DNA from: an uncultured Ferrovibrio sp.
Lineage (GTDB): Bacteria; Pseudomonadota; Alphaproteobacteria; Ferrovibrionales; Ferrovibrionaceae
DNA length: 64,000 bases
Reading direction: 5' to 3'
NCBI RefSeq assembly: GCF_937960835.1
Contig: NZ_CALGPC010000011.1
Coordinates: 62,001-126,000, forward strand
Shown: positions 36,732 to 44,156 of the stretch, piece by piece
Layout: the number at the start of each line of letters is the position of its first letter
Position numbering within the stretch: the first letter of the stretch is position 1
Position numbers and translations under genes: made by a program
Notes under the pieces: model-generated
What the model was told of the DNA's origin: nothing
Databases searched by the model: none
What the model saw: only the letters and a program-made list of their open reading frames with translations

Positions 36732-37654
36732 CAGGCAGCCTCGTCGTCGCGACTGCCCTTGCGCTGCAGCTTGGCGGATTCGTCAGCCACGGCGGCGGGG
36801 TCGACATCGAAGCGCAGCCGCTCGGCGCCGGAAAGCGCGATGAAGCGCCTGCCCTTGGCGCGGCCGATCAGCGTCATGTTCACCTGCCGCGCCAGTTGCA
36901 CGCCCCAGGCGGTGAAGCCGGAACGGCTGATCAGGATCGGAATCCCCATCTGCGCCGTCTTGATCACCATCTCCGAGGTCAGGCGGCCGGTGGTGTACAT
37001 GATCTTGCCGTCCGGCGAGATGCCATGCACCCGCATATAGCCGGCGATCTTGTCGATGGCGTTATGGCGGCCGACATCCTCCATGTAGATGAGCGGCCGA
37101 TCCTCCTCGCACAGGACGCAGCCATGGATTGCCCCGGCCTCCAGATACAGCGACGGCGTGAGATTGATCTTCTTCGACAGAGCGTAGATCCAGGAGGTAT
37201 GCAGCACCGCGGCCTCGTCCAGCCGCACGCTTTCCACCGCATCCATCATGTTGCCGAAGACAGTGCCCTGGGCGCAGCCGGAGGTCTGCGTCTTCTTCTT
37301 CAGCCGGGCCTCGTAATCCGTCTGCCGCGCCGTGCGCACCACGATGGTGTCGATCTCGGCATCGTAATCGACCCCCGTCACCTCGTCATCGGGCAGCAGC
37401 ATGCGCTGATTGATCAGATAGCCCAGCGCCAGATAATCCGGATAATCGCCGATCGTCATCATGGTGACGATCTCCTGTCCGTTGAGGAACAGCGTCAGGG
37501 GGCGCTCGACCGGCACCTTGGTTTCGACCGGCTGGCCATCGTGATCGATCCCCTGGACGGTCTCGGTGAGCCGTGCATCCAGGGGATCGGGCTTGACCAG
37601 GAATTCAGCCTGGGAGGGATCGGGCGTGTATTTCGCAGGGCGCTGCTGATTCAT
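36731..37654 (-). CDS. fdhD: Formate dehydrogenase sulfurtransferase FdhD
   Basis: A 307-residue protein needed to make formate dehydrogenase active by moving sulfur to the molybdenum cofactor. It has GCAQGTVFG, in which only one Cys of the E. coli C-x-x-C pair is kept, as in related alphaproteobacterial FdhD, then CVLCEEDRPLIYMEDVGRHNA and TGRLTSEMV. First gene of the accessory operon fdhD-mobA-ligase-DUF6505-DUF6352-DUF3305-DUF3306. Confidence 0.93.
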   Translation of the reverse strand: MNQQRPAKYTPDPSQAEFLVKPDPLDARLTETVQGIDHDGQPVETKVPVERPLTLFLNGQEIVTMMTIGDYPDYLALGYLINQRMLLPDDEVTGVDYDAEIDTIVVRTARQTDYEARLKKKTQTSGCAQGTVFGNMMDAVESVRLDEAAVLHTSWIYALSKKINLTPSLYLEAGAIHGCVLCEEDRPLIYMEDVGRHNAIDKIAGYMRVHGISPDGKIMYTTGRLTSEMVIKTAQMGIPILISRSGFTAWGVQLARQVNMTLIGRAKGRRFIALSGAERLRFDVDPAAVADESAKLQRKGSRDDEAA

Positions 37655-37675
37655 GTCTTCTATATAGAGCAGGCC

Positions 37676-38107
37676 TCAGCCCGTGGCGATGTATTGCCGC
37701 AGGGCCTCGGCCTCCATCTCGGTATTGGCGATGCGCCGCTTCACCACGTCGCCGATGGAGATCATGCCGGTCAGCCTGCCGTTATCCACCACCGGCAGGT
37801 GGCGGATACGGCGCTTGGTCATCAGATGCATGATGTCTTCCACCGTATCCTTGCTGGAGCAGATCATGACATTCTTGGTCATGATGCTGTCGACGTTTTG
37901 CTGGAGGATATCGGCGCCCACCATGGCCATGCCGCGCACGATATCACGCTCAGACAGGATTCCGGCAATGCTGCCATCGGGCCGCAGGACCAGAACGGCA
38001 CCAATACCCTTGTCGGCCAGGATCTGGCAGGCTGTTTCGACGCTGTCGGTCGCATTGGCGGTAATCACACCCGGTTTCTTCTCTTTCAGGATCGCGGCAA
38101 CCGTCAT
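37676..38107 (-). CDS. Two-CBS-domain protein
   Basis: A 143-residue protein made of two CBS repeats: GAVLVLRPDGSIAGILSERDIVRG and RIRHLPVVDNGRLTGMISIGDVVK. Paired CBS domains bind adenine nucleotides; stand-alone versions act as energy or redox sensors. ATG 38107 fits the conserved TVAAILKEK start. It lies 21 nt upstream of fdhD on the same strand and may share its transcript. Confidence 0.9.
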   Translation of the reverse strand: MTVAAILKEKKPGVITANATDSVETACQILADKGIGAVLVLRPDGSIAGILSERDIVRGMAMVGADILQQNVDSIMTKNVMICSSKDTVEDIMHLMTKRRIRHLPVVDNGRLTGMISIGDVVKRRIANTEMEAEALRQYIATG

Positions 38108-38670
38108 GTGTTTCCTCCGTCGCTGATGCTTTGCCCCGGGTCTTTCAGCCGGGCGCAAGCTCATTGCTTATGAAGCTGCTTATGTATGAATCTGGGTTGA
38201 TTGGCGCCGCCCACAAGGCAGCACGATCCCATCCGGTCAAACCGGCGCTCAATCCGGCCGCATGGCCAGGTGGAAGAACTGAGGCAAAGGAAAACATCCG
38301 CTCGGGGGCGCGGCGGTGCGCGCGCCTTCCGATACGGCTCAATTTACCGGTGCGTCCTGCGCGCAGCATACGCGCCTCCGGTGCTACGGCGCGGATCATG
38401 CCGCACCTGCCCGGCCAGTCTCCACCCGAGGAGCCGCTCTGGCAAGCCCGTTCCGGCTGAAGCAGCAGGACGGGCCGTCTGACTAAGCCGATCACCACCC
38501 ACACACTGCCGGCATGGGGGCCATAAGGGTTTGAACTATCTACCGGATCGCCGCAGGAGGAAGTTGGCCCAAAGCTGCCCTGAGGCCTTGCGGGGAACGC
38601 CCTCTTCGGTTAAGGTCCGCGCCGTTTTCGACCCCCCGGCCAGGGCTTTTCCGCCTTGCCGGTCCCTTGC
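38108..38670. other. Gene-poor region before tRNA-Ser
   Basis: A 563-bp stretch between the start of the CBS gene and the tRNA. Open frames on both strands here lack any recognisable composition or motif. It should contain the CBS/fdhD operon promoter and the tRNA promoter. Confidence 0.4.
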
Positions 38671-38761
<91 letters not shown>

Positions 38762-38908
38762 TGTTGTATTATTTTCAATAACTTACGAAGAAAAATGAGC
38801 CCAACCCACGAGGCGACCCACAAGTTTGAAACCGAACGCCGACGAACGGGAATAGACGGTAATTGGGCTTTTGAACTGGTCCGCACGCGTTGGCAGTGTT
38901 TGGTTTCT

Positions 38909-39058
38909 ATGGTCCCCGCGGTTTGAACTCGGCGATCCGCTTGGCCATTTCTCCTTCGGCGTATTGCAGGTCAACGCCGCCGAGCACGAAGACAGGGTAT
39001 TGAGATCGACCACAGAGAAGTTGTGGTCGCCGCTTTCGTCGAGAAACAGGATCTTCAT
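38909..39058 (-). pseudogene. DUF3800 fragment, frameshifted and truncated
   Basis: The N-terminus MKILFLDESGDHNFSVVD is a clear DUF3800 start (LDESGDH is the family signature, thought to be nuclease-like). After about 18 codons the homologous reading moves to another frame, giving QYPVFVLGGVDLQYAEGE and MAKRIAEFK, which stops at 38909. So a frameshift plus loss of all the remaining gene; it is a remnant at the left end of the element. Confidence 0.75.
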
Positions 39059-39169
39059 TCACCAGACCGCCAGCAAGAGCCCGCGAGCATGTAGCAACTT
39101 AGGCTTGCCGAACCAGCACCGCCATCGCATCTTCGGTTTAAAGATGGTGGGGGTCGTCAAGGGGAGCCT

Positions 39170-39985
39170 ATGGCAAAAACGACCGCGCTCGACACGGCGG
39201 CAAAGGTGGAACTGGCAAAGACGATCGTCCGGCGCCTCTCGCAGGAGCTCAACAATGCGTTCGCTTTGCGCGCGATTCTGATGCGCGCAAACGACGATGC
39301 GGAACTCCGGAAGGTTTTTCATCAGACCTATGAGGCCAACGGCCTGAATGTCGTCACCCATGCGCTGATGAATCAGCTCATCCTAACGCTGCTGAAAATG
39401 CACGATGCCTACGAGCCGACCAACAGTCGCACGAGCAATCGCGCGTCGCTCCCACATATAGGTCATCTCTTATCCGATCCGGACGTGGCGGCCGCATTCA
39501 TCGAGGAGGCTCGGAACTAGAATCCAGGCCTAGATCTCGCGGATAGAAACGAGTCGCTTGTGCGAGAACGGATCGCGCGAATACTGACGCGGATCGAGAG
39601 CTTCAAATCAGGCGCCCGGCTGCAGTGGCTCAAAACGTTGCGCCGATTCCGCAACGAACATCTGGCACACCTATTGTTCGGCCTGACGTCAGCCGAGCGC
39701 GCGAAATTCGGCTATATCGGCTTCCTATTGAGAGCTACAGCTCCGGTGATCGAGGACCTACGCTTGGCTGTGCACGGCGAGGGCTACGACGCGAGCGACA
39801 CGGCTAAGGTAAACGATCACATAGCTGACGCCTTCTGGCAGGCTGTCGTGCTTGGAATGCGGGCCAAGCAGAAGAAGTCAGCCCGCGAGCGCCGACAGAA
39901 AACGACATCTCGAATCTCACGCCGGCGGGTCAAGCTATCCTGTCACACGACGCCGTCGCGCTCGGATCATCGCGGCCCACTATAG
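39170..39985 (+). pseudogene. HEPN/AbiU2-like gene interrupted by an in-frame TAG
   Basis: ATG 39170 has AGGGGAG upstream. Codons 1-116 and 118-271 are in the same frame, separated only by TAG at 39518-39520; the frame upstream and downstream is continuous and similar in style. The first part has LNNAFALRAILMRAN and VTHALMNQLILTLLKMHD, and the second has R159-x4-H164 (RRFRNEHLAH), the HEPN RNase motif; the layout resembles AbiU2-type abortive infection proteins. A GTG at 39560 could restart translation of the C-terminal half. Either a nonsense pseudogene, a split gene, or stop readthrough. Confidence 0.65.
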
Positions 39986-40012
39986 GAATTAAGAGGAGCT
40001 AGTGCACGAGGG

Positions 40013-40855
40013 ATGCCATCGCACGCCTACACTGACCTTGAACGCGAGGTGATCGTTCTAAAGGCAGTGACCGATCTCATTGACGACATGGTGAACTACG
40101 AAATCTTCGGGACGCTCCCGCGCACCGACGACATGAATCTGGTGTTCAAGACGAGCACCCATCAGCGCCTATTCAACGTGCTGCTCAACGACATGTTATC
40201 GAGGCCAAGACAGGATGACTTTGGCCTTCCTGCGTTCCCGGCAGATGCCTCAGGATCGGCCGAAACCTTCCTCTACTATCTTCGGCTCATCAGTCGGCGC
40301 CCAATGTTGAACACGGTTGGAACCGCGCTTGCCAAGCCCGTCGAGGCATTCGCCGCTTGGTTGGACGCCGAATGTCATGTCGAGGACGTTTCGTTGAAGT
40401 CAATCGACCTCAACGTAGCGATCCGTGTGCCGCGCATGTCATTTATCAAGATATGTGGGGACATTGCAAAGCACAGCTTGCCTCGGATGAGTTTCACTGC
40501 GCGCCGAATCCAAAAATTACTCGCAGACAATGGTCATCAGATTGGCATCGAGGAGGCTTATTTGGCGATGCCAGATTTCTATGAATGGTTCCATACTGGC
40601 ATCTTTAACTACCATAGCAGTGCCATCGGTGAGTTTCTCAATAACATTAGGTGGGGTATCTACGATTATCTGAGCCCGGAGTTCTCTCGGTCCTACAGGA
40701 AGACCGATGCCCCGCTCGGCTACAGGTTCGACTATCCCGACGGTTGCACCAGCGAACTCGCACGGTCGATGTATTGGGACCTAATGAACTGGGCCAGATC
40801 GACGCCCTACATGCCCCGGTTCGAGGTCACGAAGTACCTAAAGATGAGGTATTGA
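40013..40855 (+). CDS. Unknown island protein, 280 aa
   Basis: ATG 40013 lies 28 nt after the HEPN-like frame, so it may be in the same transcript. A soluble protein, rich in aromatic residues at the C-terminus (FYEWFHTGIFNYHSSAIGEF, RWGIYDYLSPEFSRSYRKTD). No family recognised and no obvious catalytic motif. Its codon use is less GC-rich than the flanking chromosome, in line with horizontal acquisition. Position in a defence cargo region is the only functional hint. Confidence 0.6.
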   Translation: MPSHAYTDLEREVIVLKAVTDLIDDMVNYEIFGTLPRTDDMNLVFKTSTHQRLFNVLLNDMLSRPRQDDFGLPAFPADASGSAETFLYYLRLISRRPMLNTVGTALAKPVEAFAAWLDAECHVEDVSLKSIDLNVAIRVPRMSFIKICGDIAKHSLPRMSFTARRIQKLLADNGHQIGIEEAYLAMPDFYEWFHTGIFNYHSSAIGEFLNNIRWGIYDYLSPEFSRSYRKTDAPLGYRFDYPDGCTSELARSMYWDLMNWARSTPYMPRFEVTKYLKMRY

Positions 40856-40949
40856 CGCATAGACACAGAGCAACTCGGAGCGATCCTGAACTCCTGATGT
40901 TAGCTGCGGGTCACGGAGCATGCCGAGCGCGCCGGCTTGATGCGGATGT

Positions 40950-41948
40950 TTAGCCCTTTACAGATTCAGCGGGGCCAGCGGCTCGCCCGGCGTCTCGTCG
41001 CTCGGGAACTCGATCAGCGTCGCCATCACGATCTCCTCGGCCCGGTGCAGGGCTTCGAGGTTCTTCGGGAGACCGCTCGGCAGTTTCGGCTCGTTGCTGA
41101 GCATCTCGTTCAGCATCCGGTGCGCCTCGGCGCTCTTGGCCTGAACGTGCGCGTCCAGTTGCCCGCTCCGCTGGAGCTGGTTGAACATCTTTGGCGCCTG
41201 CCGGCGCATCGCTTCGAGATACGCGATCTTGAACTCCATCGGTGTCCTCCTGACGCCCGACTGTAGCACGCGCGGCCGGCTCTGTCATGCCGGGCCGGTA
41301 ATCCGTCGCCGGACGATCAAAACCAAGGGTTACCGGGTCCGGGTATTTCCCGGTGCGTTCGCCGAATGCCTCGACCTCGGGGCCGGTCATCCGCCGGACA
41401 GCGACCATCCCGGCGATAGCATCGTCGTAGGCCCGGCGCGAGAACCATGCATCGAACTGAGGATCGTATATAGACCCGTCCGGCGCCTCGACAACGGCAT
41501 GGAAAATCCGGCCCTTGGTCGGGTGCCCTACGGTGGCGATCACATAGTCGCCATCGCCGCGAATCGCCGCTTCGGAAGCAAAGCGATAGCAGAGGCCAGC
41601 CCGATCCGGCTTGGTCTTTAGCGTGCCTTCCCGGACGGCTTGCCGGATTTCTTCGACGGTTTCGTAGACTTGGCGGGCCGCTGGTACGGCTCCCCGGTCT
41701 TCGACTCCTCGATCCTGAGTATCGGCTTGTTCGCCACGTGTTGCCTCCTGTTCGACGGTAGCACTGATCGGGGTTTCTGTCGCCTGGGCCGCATTCTCCA
41801 GCCGAGCGACGGTCTCGGTGTCGCGCGACAGGTTGGCCCAGTTCATCCGAGAGACGCGCGCTGCCTCCGCCTCGGGCATGCCGGCGGCGCGCGCCAGTTG
41901 GCGGCGCCCTTCCGGGGTGCGTTCGGTGAACCACGCCGGGGGCTGCAT
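40950..41948 (-). CDS. Phage protein with Cys-His-Asp papain/transglutaminase-like domain
   Basis: The frame is open from 42617 to 40950, but only the middle looks like protein. Using ATG 41948, residues 1-60 (WFTERTPEGRRQLARAAGM, VSRMNWANLS) and 95-212 look genuine. C120 in AGLCYRFASEA, H150 in GRIFHAVVEAP and D162 in SIYDPQFD are spaced like a cysteine-peptidase or transglutaminase-type triad. The last 100 codons run through the downstream small gene in another frame, so the true end may be near 41240. Probably a fragment of a larger phage protein. Start and end both uncertain. Confidence 0.5.
   Translation of the reverse strand: MQPPAWFTERTPEGRRQLARAAGMPEAEAARVSRMNWANLSRDTETVARLENAAQATETPISATVEQEATRGEQADTQDRGVEDRGAVPAARQVYETVEEIRQAVREGTLKTKPDRAGLCYRFASEAAIRGDGDYVIATVGHPTKGRIFHAVVEAPDGSIYDPQFDAWFSRRAYDDAIAGMVAVRRMTGPEVEAFGERTGKYPDPVTLGFDRPATDYRPGMTEPAARATVGRQEDTDGVQDRVSRSDAPAGAKDVQPAPAERATGRARSGQERRGAPDAERDAQQRAETAERSPEEPRSPAPGRGDRDGDADRVPERRDAGRAAGPAESVKG
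40958..41239 (-). CDS. Small phage protein, copy A of a duplicated pair
   Basis: 93 residues (MEFKIAYLEAMRRQAPKMF start). AGGAGG lies 9 nt before ATG 41239. It is nearly identical over the first 40 residues (37 of 40) to the protein at 41993-42250, about 1 kb away, with conservative later substitutions; conserved amino acids rather than third-base noise show this frame is the coding one. Function unknown. Confidence 0.65.
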   Translation of the reverse strand: MEFKIAYLEAMRRQAPKMFNQLQRSGQLDAHVQAKSAEAHRMLNEMLSNEPKLPSGLPKNLEALHRAEEIVMATLIEFPSDETPGEPLAPLNL

Positions 41949-41992
41949 CGGCTCTGCCAGGGCGCCGGGCTCAATGCGGAAATTCTCGCCCT

Positions 41993-42250
41993 TTACGGGC
42001 TCGGCGTCTCGCTGGGAAACTCGATCAGCGCGTTCATCACCGCTTCCTCGGCCAGTTTCGCCGCGGCCGGGTCCTTCGGTGCTCCGCTCGGCAGCTTCGG
42101 CGCGTCGCGCAGCAGGTCCGCCAGCATCGCGTGCGCCTCGGCGCTCTTGGCTTGAACGTGTTCGTCCAGTGTCCCGCTGCGCTGGAGCTGGTTGAACATC
42201 TTCGGCGCCTGCCGGCGCATCGCTTCGAGATACGCGATCCTGAACTCCAT
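41993..42250 (-). CDS. Small phage protein, copy B of a duplicated pair
   Basis: 85 residues, MEFRIAYLEAMRRQAPKMF start, paralogue of the 40958-41239 product. It ends LIEFPSETPSP, where copy A has LIEFPSDETPG. The two copies flank the cysteine-peptidase-like gene. The ribosome site is weaker than that of copy A. Function unknown. Confidence 0.65.
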   Translation of the reverse strand: MEFRIAYLEAMRRQAPKMFNQLQRSGTLDEHVQAKSAEAHAMLADLLRDAPKLPSGAPKDPAAAKLAEEAVMNALIEFPSETPSP

Positions 42251-42334
42251 CGGCTGAACTTCCCTGCTCCGAGACGGCGATCACGCGGTAGGCGTGAACG
42301 TGGCGACGGTAATCGCCTGGACGGAATATGACCA

Positions 42335-43165
42335 TTAAGAAGCCGGTGGGTTCAACTTGCCACACTGGCTGCTTGCCCTGGCTAAGTCGACTGCTTCCTT
42401 GCGAACCCTGTGTCGCGCATCTTCCGCAAAGTTCTCTGCCATGAGTTTTTGGAAGCCGAGTGGGTTGCGCTCGCAATGATAGTAGTAGTGGCGCATCTTG
42501 CGGTCCTTCTCGGCACTCTCGGTTTCCGCGCGCGATGGCCTGGACCGGCCCGTGATTTTTCGCCAGGTGCGCCACGCCTGCCATAGGCTGAAGGTGAGCG
42601 CGATGATGCCCAGCCATTCTGGACCAAAATACTCGAACAGAGCGATGCCGGCCGGAATGATGACCAGCCAGAGCGCCAGGAGCCCCTTCAGAAGCAGATT
42701 CTGCCGCCTTCGCTCTTGAGCGTACTTATCAGCATCTGCTTTGACCTGTTCCTTGGTCCTGGCCGGCACATAGGCATAAATCTCCCGCAGGTTTCGCGCC
42801 GCAGGATTGGCCCGCAGGAATGCGTCCAAGTCGGCCGCTTTCGATGAAAGTGTAATTTCGCCGGCATCGGGCTCGAACCACGCGAACAGATGGCCTCCAG
42901 CCCCATTGCCATGCACTGCGATCAAATCTTCCTTCTCGTCAAGCGCCGACGCCATCAGCGGCACAGGAAATCGGCCGATCCATCGCCGCGTCTCCTCTTC
43001 AAGCAAGGCTGCGGCTCGGGCCGAGCCCACGGGCTCAGTGAACACGAGGCAAAGTGTGGCCAAAGGCACGCTTGGTACCGGCGGCTGGTACTCGACAAAA
43101 TACGCGCCGCGATGCTCCTTGAGCGGCTCGAAGAACAGTTCGTCTTGCGCGGTTCCATCTGACAT
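42335..43165 (-). CDS. Unknown membrane protein, 276 aa
   Basis: Residues 1-150 are soluble, with a FVEYQPPVPSVPLATLC start region and FAWFEPDAGEITL; residues about 158-200 hold two hydrophobic helices (LLLKGLLALWLVIIPAGIAL and WLGIIALTFSLWQAW). The tail is basic with RHYYYHCERNPLGFQKLM. No family recognised. It lies 34 nt after the AlpA gene start region on the same strand (AlpA ends at 43200). Confidence 0.65.
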   Translation of the reverse strand: MSDGTAQDELFFEPLKEHRGAYFVEYQPPVPSVPLATLCLVFTEPVGSARAAALLEEETRRWIGRFPVPLMASALDEKEDLIAVHGNGAGGHLFAWFEPDAGEITLSSKAADLDAFLRANPAARNLREIYAYVPARTKEQVKADADKYAQERRRQNLLLKGLLALWLVIIPAGIALFEYFGPEWLGIIALTFSLWQAWRTWRKITGRSRPSRAETESAEKDRKMRHYYYHCERNPLGFQKLMAENFAEDARHRVRKEAVDLARASSQCGKLNPPAS

Positions 43166-43199
43166 GGAATGGAACTGTATCCCTCACGACGCCGCTGAG

Positions 43200-43421
43200 C
43201 TACGCACTAGACCAGGGCTTGACACTGCGACGGGGGCGATTGGCCTTCCAGGCAGCGATCTCGCTTTCATACCAGCCGACCGAATTTCTACTTAGCTCCA
43301 CTGGCGCAGGGAAGTCGCCGGCCTTAATCTTTCGGTAGATCGTGGCCCGGCTCAGGCCGGTCTCGCGTTTGACTTCGGGGAGGCGCAGAATGCGCCCCAG
43401 GCCAATCGTTTCCACGGTCAT
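43200..43421 (-). CDS. AlpA-family phage regulatory protein
   Basis: A 73-residue single-domain DNA-binding protein: RILRLPEVKRETGLSRATIYRKIKAGDFPAPVELSRNSVGWYESEIAAW is the full AlpA/MerR-like signature (read in parts: LRLPEVKRETGLS, IYRKIKAGDFP, SVGWYESEI). AlpA proteins activate excision or satellite gene expression. This is the first of two AlpA genes in the element. Confidence 0.9.
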   Translation of the reverse strand: MTVETIGLGRILRLPEVKRETGLSRATIYRKIKAGDFPAPVELSRNSVGWYESEIAAWKANRPRRSVKPWSSA

Positions 43422-43552
43422 TCAGTCGCCTCCGTGTCTCCGCGGCAGGGGCGGCCGGTTACAGGTGTTCCGGACCCGAATTACCGGCGCCACTGGCGGT
43501 GCCGATGCTTCACGAAGCCATGGTCGGCGTCCAGTCTCAGTCATTCGCCAGG

Positions 43553-43584
43553 ACAAAAGAAACCCCGCCTATGGGGCGGGGCTT
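43553..43584 (-). terminator. Intrinsic terminator on the minus strand
   Basis: A 7-bp GC stem (43563-43569 with 43575-43581) followed, on the minus strand, by TTTCTTTT. It lies 28 nt after the stop of the small leftward gene at 43612, which it should terminate before the AlpA gene. Confidence 0.75.
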
Positions 43585-43611
43585 CGTGACTTTCGAACAG
43601 GAATGGTGCGC

Positions 43612-43839
43612 TTACGTCCGCGCCGCCCTCCCAGTCTCAAGTGTCGCGTCGATTTGGTCCGAGACCATGCTGTAGCCCGAGCGCAGTGGCTCCAGCATTT
43701 CGTCATCCCAGCCCAGGCGCCGCAGCGTTGCCGCGAAGGCATCGTGAGCGGCGATTACGTCCAACATTGCAGCGCCAAGTGCGCACACATCCTCGCGCGC
43801 GAGCTTTGGGGCTTTCCTGGTTGATACGGCAGCTTTCAT
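43612..43839 (-). CDS. Unknown small protein, 75 aa
   Basis: From ATG 43839 with a GGTGGA ribosome site (an in-frame upstream start at 43869 would run over the operator). Mainly helical sequence (LAREDVCALGAAMLDVIAAHDAF, LRRLGWDDEMLEPLRSGY). No family recognised. Divergent from the RHH gene with a shared palindromic control region, so likely co-regulated. Confidence 0.6.
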   Translation of the reverse strand: MKAAVSTRKAPKLAREDVCALGAAMLDVIAAHDAFAATLRRLGWDDEMLEPLRSGYSMVSDQIDATLETGRAART

Positions 43840-43867
43840 TGGTTCCACCCTTGCGTCTGGCCTCAAC

Positions 43868-43918
43868 AAGTGTGTAACTTACACATATTCACGCTTATGT
43901 CAAGCAACTTACACACTT
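43868..43918. promoter_or_regulatory. Divergent promoter with two inverted operator sites
   Basis: AAGTGTGTAACTT at 43868-43880 and its near-exact reverse AACTTACACACTT at 43906-43918 face each other; the first is part of a perfect palindrome TGTGTAA-C-TTACACA (43871-43885). Perfect TTGACA -35 hexamers lie on each strand (minus 43898-43903, plus 43917-43922). The AATAAT at 43941-43946 would leave the rightward RHH mRNA nearly leaderless. Suggests autoregulation by the adjacent RHH protein. Confidence 0.7.
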
Positions 43919-43952
43919 GACACAACTTGCTGGTCCGGCAAATAATCTTGCC

Positions 43953-44132
43953 ATGGAACATGAGCGACTAGACCAACGGCTCCAGCTTGTGATTTCGCGC
44001 CGGCAGATCGCTGCGGTGGATGCATGGCGCCGAGAGCAACCGGACCTTCCTTCTCGCTCTGAGGCAATTCGGCGCTTGATCGAAATTGGATTCGCGAAAG
44101 ATCCTCGGAAACCCCAGCGGAAATCTCCATAG
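43953..44132 (+). CDS. Ribbon-helix-helix (CopG/Arc-type) regulator
   Basis: 59 residues from ATG 43953. Strand RLQLVIS, helix IAAVDAWRREQPDLP, then SRSEAIRRLIEIGF, is a complete RHH fold. These small proteins bind palindromic operators as dimers, and two such sites lie just upstream. It converges on the ABC-3C ATPase gene. Confidence 0.8.
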   Translation: MEHERLDQRLQLVISRRQIAAVDAWRREQPDLPSRSEAIRRLIEIGFAKDPRKPQRKSP

Positions 44133-44135
44133 GAG

Positions 44136-44153
44136 GCGCGGAGCATTCCGCGC
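44136..44153. terminator. Short hairpin between convergent genes
   Basis: A 7-bp stem (44136-44142 with 44147-44153), loop GCAT, in the 24-nt gap between the RHH stop and the ABC ATPase stop. There is no T-run on either side; it may act as a weak bidirectional terminator or simply protect mRNA ends. Confidence 0.4.
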
Positions 44154-44156
44154 GGT

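Noticed and set aside
38145..38504. 119-aa frame before tRNA-Ser
   Set aside because: Arg/Gly/Pro-rich, no motif; likely noncoding.
41949..42335. N-terminal extension of the peptidase-like frame with a TAATG overlap at 42333-42337
   Set aside because: It runs entirely across the small paralogous gene in another frame; paralogue conservation shows the small frame is coding.
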